Below are positions 47,995-60,700 of a DNA stretch of 64,000 nucleotides, piece after piece. This DNA is from Lytechinus variegatus. Taxonomy: Eukaryota > Echinodermata > Echinoidea > Temnopleuroida > Toxopneustidae. A program made the position numbers and the translations under genes. The notes beneath the pieces were generated by a model. The model saw only the letters and a program-made list of their open reading frames with translations. It did no database searches and was not told where the DNA came from. The stretch spans positions 12,886,967-12,950,966 of the forward strand of contig NC_054748.1 in the NCBI RefSeq assembly GCF_018143015.1, given 5' to 3'. Positions within the stretch are counted from its first letter, which is position 1, and each line of letters begins with the position of its first letter.

Positions 47995-48665
47995 TGATTA
48001 CATCTACAATAACTTTCAATGTCCATGGTCTACGTAACCCAAAACCTTGATTGCTTTGTTATACATTTTAAAACTTGACATCATTCACTTGCAAGAAACA
48101 TATTTGTCAGATCCTGACTATATATCATTCAAATTATTATGGAAATGATCAGTATTCTCCCTCCCAATTTCTGTCCTCCCGGGCAACGGGAGTGGCAATA
48201 CCTTTTTCATTTCAGTTTGCATCAAACATTTCACAAGTTCATAATAATCCTTAAAGACTTTTTGTATCAGCTGTTTGCTACACTTATAATTATTCACTTC
48301 AAGTACGTCATATTTACGTTCCAAACTATCACAAAGATCAGGGATCTCTTTTCCAAATTTTGTATAACTTAAAACCAGGAGCAGTATTTTCAATAGTGAT
48401 CATGACTGTATTGTGTATCATAGGGCTGGGGATCAATTTTTTCAGAAGAAAAGAACAAAGTTTTTAATCATTTTCTTCATTGAGTGATTCTCGGTTACAC
48501 CTTAATAATTTTGTGAGTAGCGATATGTGGTGGAAATATAAGGATAACAAACAAAGTTCAAGGCTGGAATGGATTATGTTGTCAAAAGTTTTGATGTTTT
48601 AGAATCGAGGATATTGCCCTCTCATCATTCATATCACGATGCAGTTAAAATTACTGACTAAACTT
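47995..48665 (+). pseudogene. LINE endonuclease-domain remnant
   Basis: TSTITFNVHGLRNP (about 48003-48044) and LDIIHLQETYLSDPDY (about 48075-48122) match the N-terminal motifs of APE-type LINE endonucleases (consensus N-[VT]-x-GL and LQET). The C-terminal part, SRLEWIMLSK then, frameshifted, FDVLESRILPSHHSYHDAV (about 48558-48645), matches the SR[LI]DYI and S[DY]H motifs. The centre is disrupted by unrelated sequence (48118-48393) and stops occur. Dead element. Confidence 0.7.
48118..48393 (-). other. Unassigned open frame inside the LINE remnant
   Basis: A 91-codon minus-strand frame contains EIPDLCDSLERKYDVLEVNN, LIQKVFKDYYELVKCLM and QTEMKK, a helical, charged composition more protein-like than the surrounding frames. 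A possible donor GTATTG follows the EMKK codons and a possible acceptor TTTTAAG precedes it, but both are weak. I do not recognise the sequence. It may be an inserted piece of another element or a chance frame. Confidence 0.25.
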
Positions 48666-49234
48666 GCCATGTTTTACAAAGCAAGATGTTATTTATGCTC
48701 AGATGATCTAATTTGTTGTGATTTCAAGATGCAATGTAATCTGTGGAGGACACTCTAGTCTAATCTGATCTTGAATCCATTATTCCAGGTGGCAAAATAC
48801 AAGGATAAACAAAATGTGCCAGCCAAAATCTCGATCCGTGGCCATCCGTGGGTAATGCAAGGAAACAGTTCTCAAATATGGATGTAGCGCCTTTAGAGCA
48901 AAATTTTTGCTAATTTTGGAGAAAGGCATCTGATTTACAAATTTGCACTTGGGTCTCCTCATCCATAAGATCGTAATAGACTGTCATATGACTGATCACC
49001 TGACAATGTCACCTGACATTCTCCTCCTTGAGATATATATACACTTAAAATATGATGCAGCCCTGAGAATATACAGACAAACCTGATTTAGTGACCATGT
49101 GTTTAGAAGGACCACCTTATTCCTTCCATTTAAACATGAATAAAAAGAACCTGACCACCTGGTCATAAAGACCAACTGTCTTTGGATGTTCTTGGATTCA
49201 CTTTACACTATACATGTAGACCCATTAGTGTAGA
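48666..49234. other. BAG1 3' flank
   Basis: Downstream of the BAG1 stop codon (reading leftward). It probably includes the 3' UTR. No consensus AATAAA was found on the minus strand between about 49000 and 49234. No other gene seen. Confidence 0.4.
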
Positions 49235-49366
49235 TCAGCTGTTACTGGTGTTTTGTAGTTTGTCAATGGTTGAACTCAAGGAATCATTGGAGTCTAGTTG
49301 ACTTTGAATATCTTTAATGACATCCTTTCTCTTCCTGCGTATTGATTGGTTACATGTTCCTAGATC
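49235..49366 (-). CDS. BAG1: BAG1 coding exon 6 with stop
   Basis: Encodes DLGTCNQSIRRKRKDVIKDI then QSQLDSNDSLSSTIDKL and ends with TGA at 49235-49237. This is the third BAG-domain helix; KRKxxIKxIQ keeps the Arg and Gln that contact Hsp70. Two nearby AG acceptors exist; only the one at 49367-49368 continues the frame. Uncertain only in the exact acceptor. Confidence 0.9.
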   Translation of the reverse strand, partial: DLGTCNQSIRRKRKDVIKDIQSQLDSNDSLSSTIDKLQNTSNS

Positions 49367-52300
49367 CTAGATAGGAGAGAGAGAGAGGATTAAATGTAAG
49401 TTAGACAACATAAAAGACATTATTACAAAAAATACATAAACTTTTGACACTAATAATATGACACTCATTCAAACTTGCTAATATTTCTTATTTTTTGTGC
49501 GTTTCAGAATATAATATTTGTAGAGTGTCAGACAGTGCTTTATAAATGTCTATTAATATATGTCATTCAATTGTAAGGTTTGTTTCTACCCCATCTATAA
49601 CTAAATTAGAAAAGTAGCTAGTTTGAACATTATTTTGTGTAATTGGGTGATGGGAGGTATATTGGAGACAATCCACAAGGACGAGTTTCACATACGTGTG
49701 TCTACATCAAAATTTTCCATGTCGCCTCATCTTCACAGCAAATATCAAAATTAGGCTGAGCAGAAAATAATTTGTATATCAAAATATAATCCTTGGCCAC
49801 ATGGGCAAATCCCACTGGATTGATCTTATACTCCTAACAAGTGGAATGCCTCTGGCCGTCTCACCTGCATCACGCGGTTCAATATAGCAGCAGTGCTGAC
49901 TTTGAATACTACTCTAACTCGCACAAGATGTTCAGTGATACATGGTTACTCTTATGTCCACTTTTTATGAACTAGACCAATAAACTTACAGAGATATGAT
50001 GGTTATTCAACAAAAAACCCCAACATGGCCAAAGTTCATTGACCGTACATGACCTATAACCTTGATCATGTGACCTGAAACTCGCACAGGATGTTCAGTG
50101 ATACTTGATTACTCTTATGTACAAGTTTCATGAATCAGATCCATAAACTTTCAAAGTTTTGATGGTAATTCAACTGATATACCCAATTCGGCCAAAGTTC
50201 ATTGACCTTTGACCTTGGTCATGTGACCTGAAATGCGCACAGGATGTTCAGTGATATTTGATTACTCATATGTCCAAGTTTAATGAACTAGACTAATAAA
50301 GTTTCAAAGTTATGATGGTAATTCAACAGATACCCCCGATTCGGCCAAAGTTCATTGACCCTAAATGACCTTTGACCTTAATCATTAGGCCTGAAACTTG
50401 CACAAAATATTCAGTGATGCTTGATTACTATTATGTCCGAGTTTCATGAATCAGATCCATAAACTTTCAAAGTTATGATGGGAATTCAACAGATATCCCC
50501 AATTCGGCCAAAGTTCATTGACCCTAAATGACCTTTGACCTTGGTCATGTGACGTGAAACTCATGCAGGATGTTCAGTGATACTTGATTGACCTTATGTC
50601 CAAGTTTCATGAACTAGGTCCATATATTTTCTAAGTTATGATGACATTTCAAAAACTTAACCTCAGGTTAAGATTTCAATGTTGATTCCTCCAACATGGT
50701 CTAAGTTCATTGACCCTAAATGACCTTTGACCTTGGTCATGTGACATGAAACTTTAATAGGATGTTCAGTAATACTTGATTAACCTTATGGCCAAGTTTC
50801 ATGAACTAGGTCCATATACTTTCTAAGTTATGATGTCATTTCAAAAACTTAACCTCAGGTTAAGATTTGATGTTGACGCCGCCGCCGCCGTCGGAAAAGC
50901 GGCGCCTATAGTCTCACTCTGCTTCGCAGGTGAGACAAAAATTGCTTTAATTTCTTACAATTTCCTATTTACCCGAGCTCTTACTAAAATTGCATATACT
51001 TTTAAAATAAAAAAAAATATTTTCTTTCTTAAAAATACATGCTTACCAAGGAATCTAATTTCTCAAGAAATCGCACATACTCCTCATGACAAGATGCTAA
51101 TCTCTTACACAGCCTGGACAAAGAATCTTTTTCTAAATCCTTCTGTAGATAACCCTGTTGAAAAAAAAGGTAAGTGCATTGATTCAAGACTACAACTGAC
51201 TCTATATATATATATATATATATTTGTGGGGAAATTGTGGTCTAGTGGTTATGACTCTTGACTTTCAATCTGAAGATTCCATTCCCAATCATGGCATGCT
51301 TTCCTTCTGCAAGAATTTTACCCATTTTATGCTGCACTCAACCCAGGTGAGGTGATGGGTACCTGGTAGGTAGAAATTCCTCGAAAGCTTTAGTGTCTAC
51401 ATGGGTAATGCAGCTAAAGCCAGAGTAATAGTTGGGCTTTGTATCCTAAGGCAAAAAGTGCTATATAAATCTAGCATTTTGTTTTTAACTGTTGCTATAC
51501 ATATATGCATGATTCAATGAGACATACAATGCTTTTTTACTGAAATATGCCATAAAAAGAACATTAACAAACATGGAGGCCCACATTCAAAACAGTTTAA
51601 ATCTGTACTCTATTTTGTTAAGCGCATTAGAATAAAGTGTAAAGTGCATATTGCTTGCATTTGCATAGATTGGCTCAAATTCAGTGTGTGTGCATGCCAA
51701 AACATAAGAGGATTCAAGCTTGTAGGGCTAAAGCCAGGGTAATTATGCTGCATATACTGTAGAGCGCTTAGAGACTTCTGACAAAGTAAGTATTAAGTGC
51801 TATATAAGCAAGTATAATCATTATTATTTCATGCATTAAATCCTCAGTGAATTTCATTGACAGCTGTTAATAGCTACTGAAATCCTTGTATGTAATACAC
51901 TCAGAGAAAGTATGTCAGTGAAACAGTTCAAAGAGACTTAATCTTCCTTGGTGCATTTTAACACTCAATATGCATTGCTATTATTCAATGCTGAGATACA
52001 AACATTAATTGGGAAAGTTGAAGTGGAATAACCTTGACCCGGGGGTCTCTCCTCTAACGAAGAGTGCAATGGGTTCTTAACATGCCAAGGTGGTGATTCT
52101 CATCTACAAGGGCCCTCCATTTAATATCCTATCACAGAATACTTAGCACCAGATTGTCTGTGTCAATGAAACAAGGGAGGAGGACATTATCAGTAGTTTC
52201 AGTCATTCACATACAGTGTAGGGTGAAATCAAACCCACAATCTTTGGTTTGATAAGCAACTTGCTCCCATTGAAAATGGAGTTCAGCACAAGGTCATATG

Positions 52301-54679
52301 TGTACAATTCTTGACAAAACTTGAATGTCAATCGGCTGAGCTTGTCATTGGGGCGCTTTTGCATTTTAAAAAGTGAAATTGAAAGATTTTGTGCCTATTT
52401 TGGGTGAATGTTGTGTGAAAATTTTCAATTAAAACATGAAGGTTTTCATAATATCAAAGGTTTCATATAGCCTAATCTGTTTAAATTGGTATTGGCTTTA
52501 TTTAGCCTCTTCTTTCTGCAAGGTTGGTACACATTATAACCCTCCTGAACCTCATACAACAAATATGAGGGCGACTTTGATAGCTCATGTGCTCAAGTTT
52601 AATAATGAACCATGGAAACATGATATCACTATTCAATATCATGCATTAGATATCACATCCCTAGTTAATGTCATCCTGAGTGGTCAAGTTAAAAATTAAC
52701 AAGTGTCGCTAAGGCCAGCACATAATACGCCCTCCTGTAATGCGGAAAATGGAGTTACTGGTCATGAAAGAAAAATGGAAGACGGCGAACTTCACCTTTG
52801 ACCTTCTGACCTCAAAATGAATGGAATTCCTGGGATCTATGCTAGTATCATACATGTACACAACAAATTATATGAGCCTAGATTAAAAGGACAAGTCCAC
52901 CAACAAAAACTTGATTTGAATAAAAAGAGAAAAATTCAACAAGCATAACACTGAAAATTTCATCAAAATTGGATGTAAAATAAAGTTATGACATTTTAAA
53001 TTTTCGCTTCATTTCACAAAACAGTTATATGCAGGGCTCGACACTAGCGGCGGTCCGACGGTCCCGGACCGGTAAAAATCGCTGTCGGGCCGGTAGATTT
53101 TCAGAAATAGGAAGATTTACTGGTCCGACATGACCAGTAAAAAATATCATTGTCGGGCCAGTAATTTTTCCAAAAATAGCAAGATTTTAAGGGTCTGACA
53201 TGACCAGTAATAGAAGCCATTGTTGGGCCAATAACTTTTCCAGAAATGGTCAAATTCACTGCAAACCATTCCCCCTGATAAATTCTGTCATTCACACACA
53301 GAATACACACAGAATACACACAGAATGAATCACACGTAATTGCTACTAGAGCAGATACAGTACACTGTATAGCCAGCCACACAACTCACGTGGTAAATTC
53401 TTTACTGGCTGCGCGAACGAAGCTTGGCTAAACTCTGGCAGAAAACTCTCACAGAACTGTCAAAATTCGCGGTTCATACTCATGAAAGGCTCTTATAATG
53501 TCCATATTTCCTAAAAATTGGAGTAACTCTGTCATTTGTAAGCAGTAAAAGGATAAATTTTCACTTCTGTTTGGTTCAAACAGATCAGGTTTCGGGTGAT
53601 ATCGTCTGAATACAAGTTAGCCCCACATATGCATTTATGTGTGTGTTGATACACTTGGTTTCTGACTTTCTTTCGTAGCTACCGTATTTTAATTGAGCCA
53701 AAAAGAAATTGATAAATTATTTATGATGATAGTTTTAGCTTTTTTCCTCTGTTTTATTCCTATCTTTCTTTCCTTCTTTCTTTTCAATCTTTCTTTGTTT
53801 CTTCCCTAATTTTTTTGGTTACTGTCTTTCTTTTTTATTTTCCTTTTTTTCTTTCATTTGTTCTTTCATTCTTTCTATCCTTTTAAAAAATATTTTTCTC
53901 TATTTCTTTTTTTTCTCTTTCTTTCTTTCTTTCTTTCTTCCTTCCTTCCTTCCTTCCTTTCTTTCTTTCTTTCCTTCCTTCCTTCCTTTCTTCCTTCTTC
54001 CTTTCTTTCTTTTTGATATTTTTCTTTCTTTAATTCTTGAGTCCATCCATCCTATATTCATCTCTTCTTCCTTTCTTTCCTTCCTTTTACCCTTTTCTTT
54101 CCTTCATTCTTCATTACTTTCTTTGTTTCTTTCTTCCTTCCACCAATCGTTTATTTACCTTTTTTTATTTCTTTTTTTCTTCCTTTCATCTATTCTTGTA
54201 CCTTTTCTTTTTTTTTATATTGCTTGCGTCTTTCCTTCTTTCCCTTCCTTCCTCTATTTCTTTCTTTCTTTCCTTCTAACTATCATTTTACCTTTCCTTT
54301 ATTTCTTCCTTAATTCCTTCTTTCAATCCTTCCTTCCTCTTTCTTTCTTCTGTTCTTCTTTCCATCTCTCCTTTAACCCTTTCTTTTTTTATTGCTTCTT
54401 CTTTCTTTCCTTTTAATACTACTTTCCGGATTTGTTCTTTCTTTCAGTATTGCTTGCTTCATTTCTTTCCTTCATTTCTTTTTTCCTTTCTTCCTTTCTT
54501 TCTTTCTTATTTTTGTTCCTTCTTATTCCTTCCTTCCTTTCCTTCTTTAGTTCTTTCTTTTTTCCTTCCTTCACATCTATCCTTTCTTTACCTTTTCTTT
54601 TTTTACTTCCTTCCTTCCTTTTTTATTCTTTCTTTCTTTTCCTCCCTTTCCTTCCTTCATTCCTTTCTCTTATTCTTTC

Positions 54680-54710
<31 letters not shown>

Positions 54711-57700
54711 TCCTTCCTTTCTTCCTTCCTTTCTTTCTTTTTGATTTTTTTCTTTCTTTAATTCTTGAGTCCATCCATCCTATATTCATCTCTTCTTCCT
54801 TTCTTTCCTTCCTTTTACCCTTTTCTTTCCTTCATTCTTCATTACTTTCTTTGTTTCTTTCTTCCTTCCACCAATCGTTTATTTACCTTTTTTATTTCTT
54901 GTTTTCTTTGTCTCAGTCTTTCTTTTTTTCTTCCTTTCATCTATTCTTGTACCTTTTCTTTTTTTTATATTGCTTGCGTCTTTCCTTCTTTCCCTTCCTT
55001 CCTCTATTTCTTTCTTTCTTTCCTTCTAACTATCATTTTACCTTTCCTTTATTTCTTCCTTAATTCCTTCTTTCAATCCTTCCTTCCTCTTTCTTCTGTT
55101 CTTCTTTCCATCTCTCCTTTAACCCTTTCTTTTTTTATTGCTTCTTCTTTCTTTCCTTTTAATACTACTTTCCGGATTTGTTCTTTCTTTCAGTATTGCT
55201 TGCTTCATTTCTTTCCTTCATTTCTTTTTTCCTTTCTTCCTTATTTTTGTTCCTTCTTATTCCTTCCTTCCTTTCCTTCTTTAGTTCTTTCTTTTTTCCT
55301 TCCTTCACATCTATCCTTTCTTTACCTTTTCTTTTTTTACTTCCTTCCTTCCTTTTTTATTCTTTCTTTCTTTTCCTCCCTTTCCTTCCTTCATTCCTTT
55401 CTCTTATTCTTTCTTCTTTTCCTTCCTTCCTTTAATTCCTTATCCTTCCTTCCTTTCTTTCCTTCTTCGTTTCTGTCTTGCTTTCCTTTTGTCCTCCATT
55501 CCTTCATTTTATTGCGGGGGGGGGGGAGGGGGTAACGAAAGGCTAGACAAATAAACTTGCGCCTTTTTTTTAATGTTTTCTTTATTTTGGGGGACCAGTA
55601 GATTTTAGGTTCGGACCAGTAAAAATTTGAAAAACTGGGTATCTACTGGTCTGACATGAATAGCTTGGACCAGTAGAAAAAATGGGTTAGTGTGGAGCCC
55701 TGTTATATGCACAACTCGGTCGGTATGCAAATGAAAGAACTGATGACATCACTCACTATTTCTTTTGTATTTTATTATATGAAATCTGAAATATTTTTAT
55801 TTTCTCATCATTGTCATGAGAAATGAAGTTTCGTTCCTCCCTGAACATGTGGAATTCCATTATTTTAACATTTTGTGCTTCAGGCAAGAGGTCCTAATCG
55901 TCAAATTCGTAAAATTTGAAATTGTATAATTGGAATTGTATAATTCAAACAATAAAAAACAAAAGAAATAGTGAGTGAGTGACATCATCGACTCTCTCAT
56001 TTGGATGTAACTGGCTAGTTCATATAACTATTTTGTTAAAAATAAGCGAAACTTTGAAATGTCATAACTTTTTTATTTTACGTCCGATTTTGATGAAATT
56101 TTCAGCATTGTGCTTGTCTGATTTTTCTCTATTGATTCATATCAACATTTTTTCTGAGGTGGACTTGACCTTTAAATCGTGTTAACAAGGACTTCAGAAG
56201 GGCAAGATGAAAACACTTTACAATGATCTTGACTTCAGACCTCAAAATCAATAGGCTTCCTGGGATCGATGCTAGTATCATAAACACCAAATTATATGAG
56301 CATAGGTTAAGTTAAACTAAAATTATTACATTTACAAGGAAAAGTTAACAGACGAACGGACACTGAACGTGATACTAACGTCCTGACCCATCGCCGGGCG
56401 GGCATATAAAAAGATAAATTGTTGACTTACATTTTGCACACCGGTTATTTCTTCTGATATTTCAATCTGTTTCTTTGCTAATGCTACAATCCTTTTCTCC
56501 ACCTCAACAATCTGCTTGTAGTTATCATCCTCCTCTGGATTGAACTGTCAATGATTAATGTCAAATTGTAACAAAATGAGGGAATAGTCTGGGAATTATG
56601 ACTGCTGATTCATGCTGACCAAAATTCTTACTGGACATATAAAAAAAATCTTGATTTCTTAGAAATGACATATACTATTTACACAGTCGTTCTTTTTCAT
56701 TCTAAAACTAAAGTACCGGTAATCATTTATAAACAACCCCCACCTCGTCCAACTTTTTGAGGAGACATTTGATAATGCTTTTTTGCCTCACCCAAATGAA
56801 ATCCTTGATCTGCCCTTGTCCCTCATCAAAGCTTTCTCCATAACATTCATTGGTGTATTAATATCTAAAATTTTATGTACCAGAAATCAAATAAGAGTGA
56901 TGACATAGATATCTAAAAATCTATAAGTTTACAAATATGCGTAGAATAAAAGTGATTTTTACATAACCATAGTGAAATGGGCATTACATTGTAAGAGGAA
57001 TGTACCATCTTCCATATTATTGACAGCTATTATTTTGACTAGTGTTTTGTCACTCTGTTATAATAATAATAAAAATAATATGCAATTTTTTATATAGCAC
57101 TTAATACAAATGTTTCTAAGCACTGCATACTATTACCCCGGCTTTAGCACGGCTACCCTGATCGGGCGCATCAAGCATTCAAGGAATTCCTTCCTACCGG
57201 GTACCCATTTACTACACCTGGGTCGAGAGTGGCAAATGTAGATAAAGTAGCCAAAGTACGCTACTGCTGTGGTGGGATTTGAACCCTGGACCCTGTTATA
57301 TATTCAAATATTTGAATGTGTTTGTAACGGTTCAGCCTACATGTTGCAAGGCTAACAACTATCACTCAGGGTTATTTATTTGCAAGCTAGGTAGGACAGG
57401 AGATTATAATCATACCTTTTTACCGATGAGCATGAGCTTGCTTCCATGCTTGATACCAGCCTCTGTTACCTGTTGGTCATGGTTTGCAAGAGTTCTACCT
57501 AAAGATGAATTATCAAAGATGATTATCTCAAGAGTGCACAAATTAGGTCATGTCCAAAGGAAGTTAGGCAGGCTGACACCTACCCCATTTTTCAAGAATT
57601 GAAAAAAAAAAGAAAAAAATAAATGAAAGATAAAGCAGACACAAACAGGAAGAATATTGTAAAAGAGAGGTCTTGGGCAGTTAGACTCCCCCAATATTCC

Positions 57701-60700
57701 ATTGAGGAAAACAAATGAAATCACTGTGGCACTGTTCCCGACGTAGATTAACAACAAAAGAGTAGTAAGCTTATTAATTGAACACCATATTTTTATGGCC
57801 ATAATTCTCCCTTTTTGGTGTAGCAGTTGTGAGGGCAGGAGTCATTCCTATTAATACCATGGTCACATTTGCTCTACGGCGACCGTACGGCAAGTCGAAA
57901 ACAGCCGTTTTATTAATTTTGATCCAAACCCCTATGTGTAGTTGATACAAAAAATGTTCAAACGGCTGTTTTCGACTCGCCGTACGGCCGCCGTAGACCA
58001 AATGTGACCATGGTATAAAGAGTGGACAACATCTGAGATTTTCTATTCATGGGTTCTCACAGCAGGTCCTGTATAATCATTCAGTATTGACACTCTATTT
58101 GCAATCCACGCCTACCCCCCCTCAGATGTTGTCTACTCTTTTAATGGAAGTGACTCCAAGTTTAATAGAGCCACACCCCTCTAAATACCCAGATTTCATC
58201 AATTAATTTTTCAAACCTCTATTAATGATCTTCTGACCAGCAACAGGAACTCCAGTTAATTCTTCCAGTTTCATACCAAGATCACCGATGGTAGCCTTAG
58301 TTCCAAGATTCAAAGAATGTTTATGTGGCCCTGCAATTAGAAAGTTATTTTAATATGAAACATTATTCATTTGAAGGTTTATGTCCAAAAAGTAAAACTT
58401 ATTTTTCACCTTCTAACAACCTAGTTATTCCTCTCTGAAAACAGATCAAATTTGCTACTGGCAATGCCTTTTTATACTTTTTACAATCTTACTATCATGA
58501 GTGCTTTATGTGTATTCTAGAAGTTGTCCGGGGGGGGGGGGGTACTCACAAAATAAGGCATACAGGGATGTGAATGATGCTGCAATCCTTTTTGGAAGAA
58601 ATCCTTAAACATGGGGTATGGTTTTATGATGGAAAATCCTTAAACATGGCACCAATTTATAGATACTGGCCCTAAACATGGCTCCATATTCTCCTCCAAA
58701 GTCTTAGGTGCAAATATTCCTGCAAATCTGGGATCAAAATGTTGGAAACCATCCACTGTAGTATATCCTATACAATAACAGTAAGAGGGAGAGCTGGTTA
58801 TTCTCTGGTTTATTCTTTTATCAGAGATGGAAGTTTTCAAAAATTTCCTGAGTTTGGGATTTTTCTGTACATTGCAAGTTTACCATCAATTTCATTATTT
58901 TCAGGAATTGCCTTCCTATATAGATGTTTTGGTTTGGTGCTTTTTGAGGGCAGTTTTATGCATTTCAGGAGTTTTTTCGCGACTTACATCTTTGCTGTGA
59001 GTCTTTTTTCCTCCCATCAGTCCCAAGTACAGGGAAAGAGAAAACAAAATGAATTTTTGAATGGAAATTCAAAGCTATCTATTGGATGAATTCTTAAACC
59101 CACCCTTAAACATAGGCCCTATTTGGATGAAACTCCCTAATGGTTATCTTTTTAGCCAAAATGACCTTTAAATTTAAATTATGGGTATGGGTTTTGAGCC
59201 TTCAACTGCACCCCTCACGTTGAGATCTACGATCTTATCCAAAACATGTGCTACAGATCTAACCGACTGAGCTATGCTTCCTCCCTGATATTGTTGGGAT
59301 CGTTCATTTCCAGTTGAGCGCATCTCATGTTCAATGTGCAACATAATCAAGAAATACTTTATTAAAATTTTCAAAGAAAGCACGGTCGACTCCTGTAAAA
59401 AACGTGTTTATAACGTTCAGCAAAAAAAAAAACACCATACAAAACTAGGATGTTTAAACATGCTAAATCATTTATTTACTTTTATTTCATTTTCAAAATG
59501 ACAACTATTATTTTTTTGCTGAGATTAATTTTTATCAGAGAAAACTAATTGATGAATTTGTGTTGTAACTTTAGATGATGAAAAAAAAATCAGCAGTAAC
59601 AAAATAATTATTAGGCCTAATAGCTTACAAATACATCACAATCATTACAAATTATGAAGATATGTTCATTGTACCAAATTACCAATAATTTAAGAAAAGA
59701 TTTTGGAAAGTCCATACGAAGAGGCGCATTTTAAATCATAGGGTAGGTCCTATTGGCCCCTATGTCATGTTAAGGCAATGTAGTCTCGACTCCTTAACTT
59801 TGAAATGTTGAATATACATATGTTCTAAAATCTTATGACTAACGTTTATGATCGTATTCATTTTCAACATTGTTCCGCGGATTGATTTCACACAATTTTC
59901 TATGTTTTTTATTATTGCAAGGCAATACTTTACCCACTTAGACATGTTTGCAACAATTTTCATATTTTGCTTCTATTCAATTACTCATCATGCAAAGGTA
60001 TGTTTATGCTCTAAAAACTCACATTTGTATTTCTTGCATTAAATCTGACAAATAAAATAAATGAATTCAATTTTTCACATGCATCCTCTCATATTTTTCT
60101 TTTTAGTCTCAAACAATCAGACACGTTGATTTTGTTTACTCCACTCAAACCATATTTTTACCTCAACAAATAACATTTAAAGTATAATTTTGCAAAATTA
60201 TCACTATAAATAAGCATTTTATAAAAAATCAGTATATTTAACTAAAACAAGGTTGAAATTACTTAGTTGCATCAATTTTTATGTCAGACAAGGGTCTCTT
60301 TCGTTGAAATATCAATGAAAGGTGTCTCTAAAAGGACACAATGTTCTAAATAAGGGAAATAATGAAAATTTCAATTTTATCCATTTTTTTTGTGAATCTA
60401 TAAAGTTTTTAACTCCTTTTACCTCATAAAGTAAGCTCCATACATCAATCCTACAATCAGTAACAAATAAAACAATATTTTTCCAAAACTATCGATATCA
60501 AAAGCAGACTTGGAAGACAAAATTGCCTTTGTGAAACGCAAAGGACCGAGTGATTTGTCGCCAATCTTCCTATCTCAGAAGAATAGTCCTAGAACGTTCC
60601 TACGTATCGCTCATCTCATCATGCAACAGGCCCCTGCTGGGTTAGAGTGGAACCTATTTACAAGCTTGCATGAAGGGCAGTTAAGTATAATCTTGACGCA

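Larger units (their letters stand above)
52885..56173 (+). mobile_element. AAAGGACAAGTCC MITE interrupted by a hAT-like element
   Basis: The outer ends AAAAGGACAAGTCCACC and GAGGTGGACTTGACCTTT are inverted repeats. Both halves (52885-53032 and 55702-56173) align in order to the element at 1888-2383. The interruption lies at GTTATATGC, present on both sides. Located in BAG1 intron 4. Confidence 0.82.

Noticed and set aside
54765..55535. 256-codon Phe/Leu/Ser-rich open frame
   Set aside because: It is a translation of CTTT/CCTT repeats. Openness follows from the lack of purines; no start context, domain or splice site.
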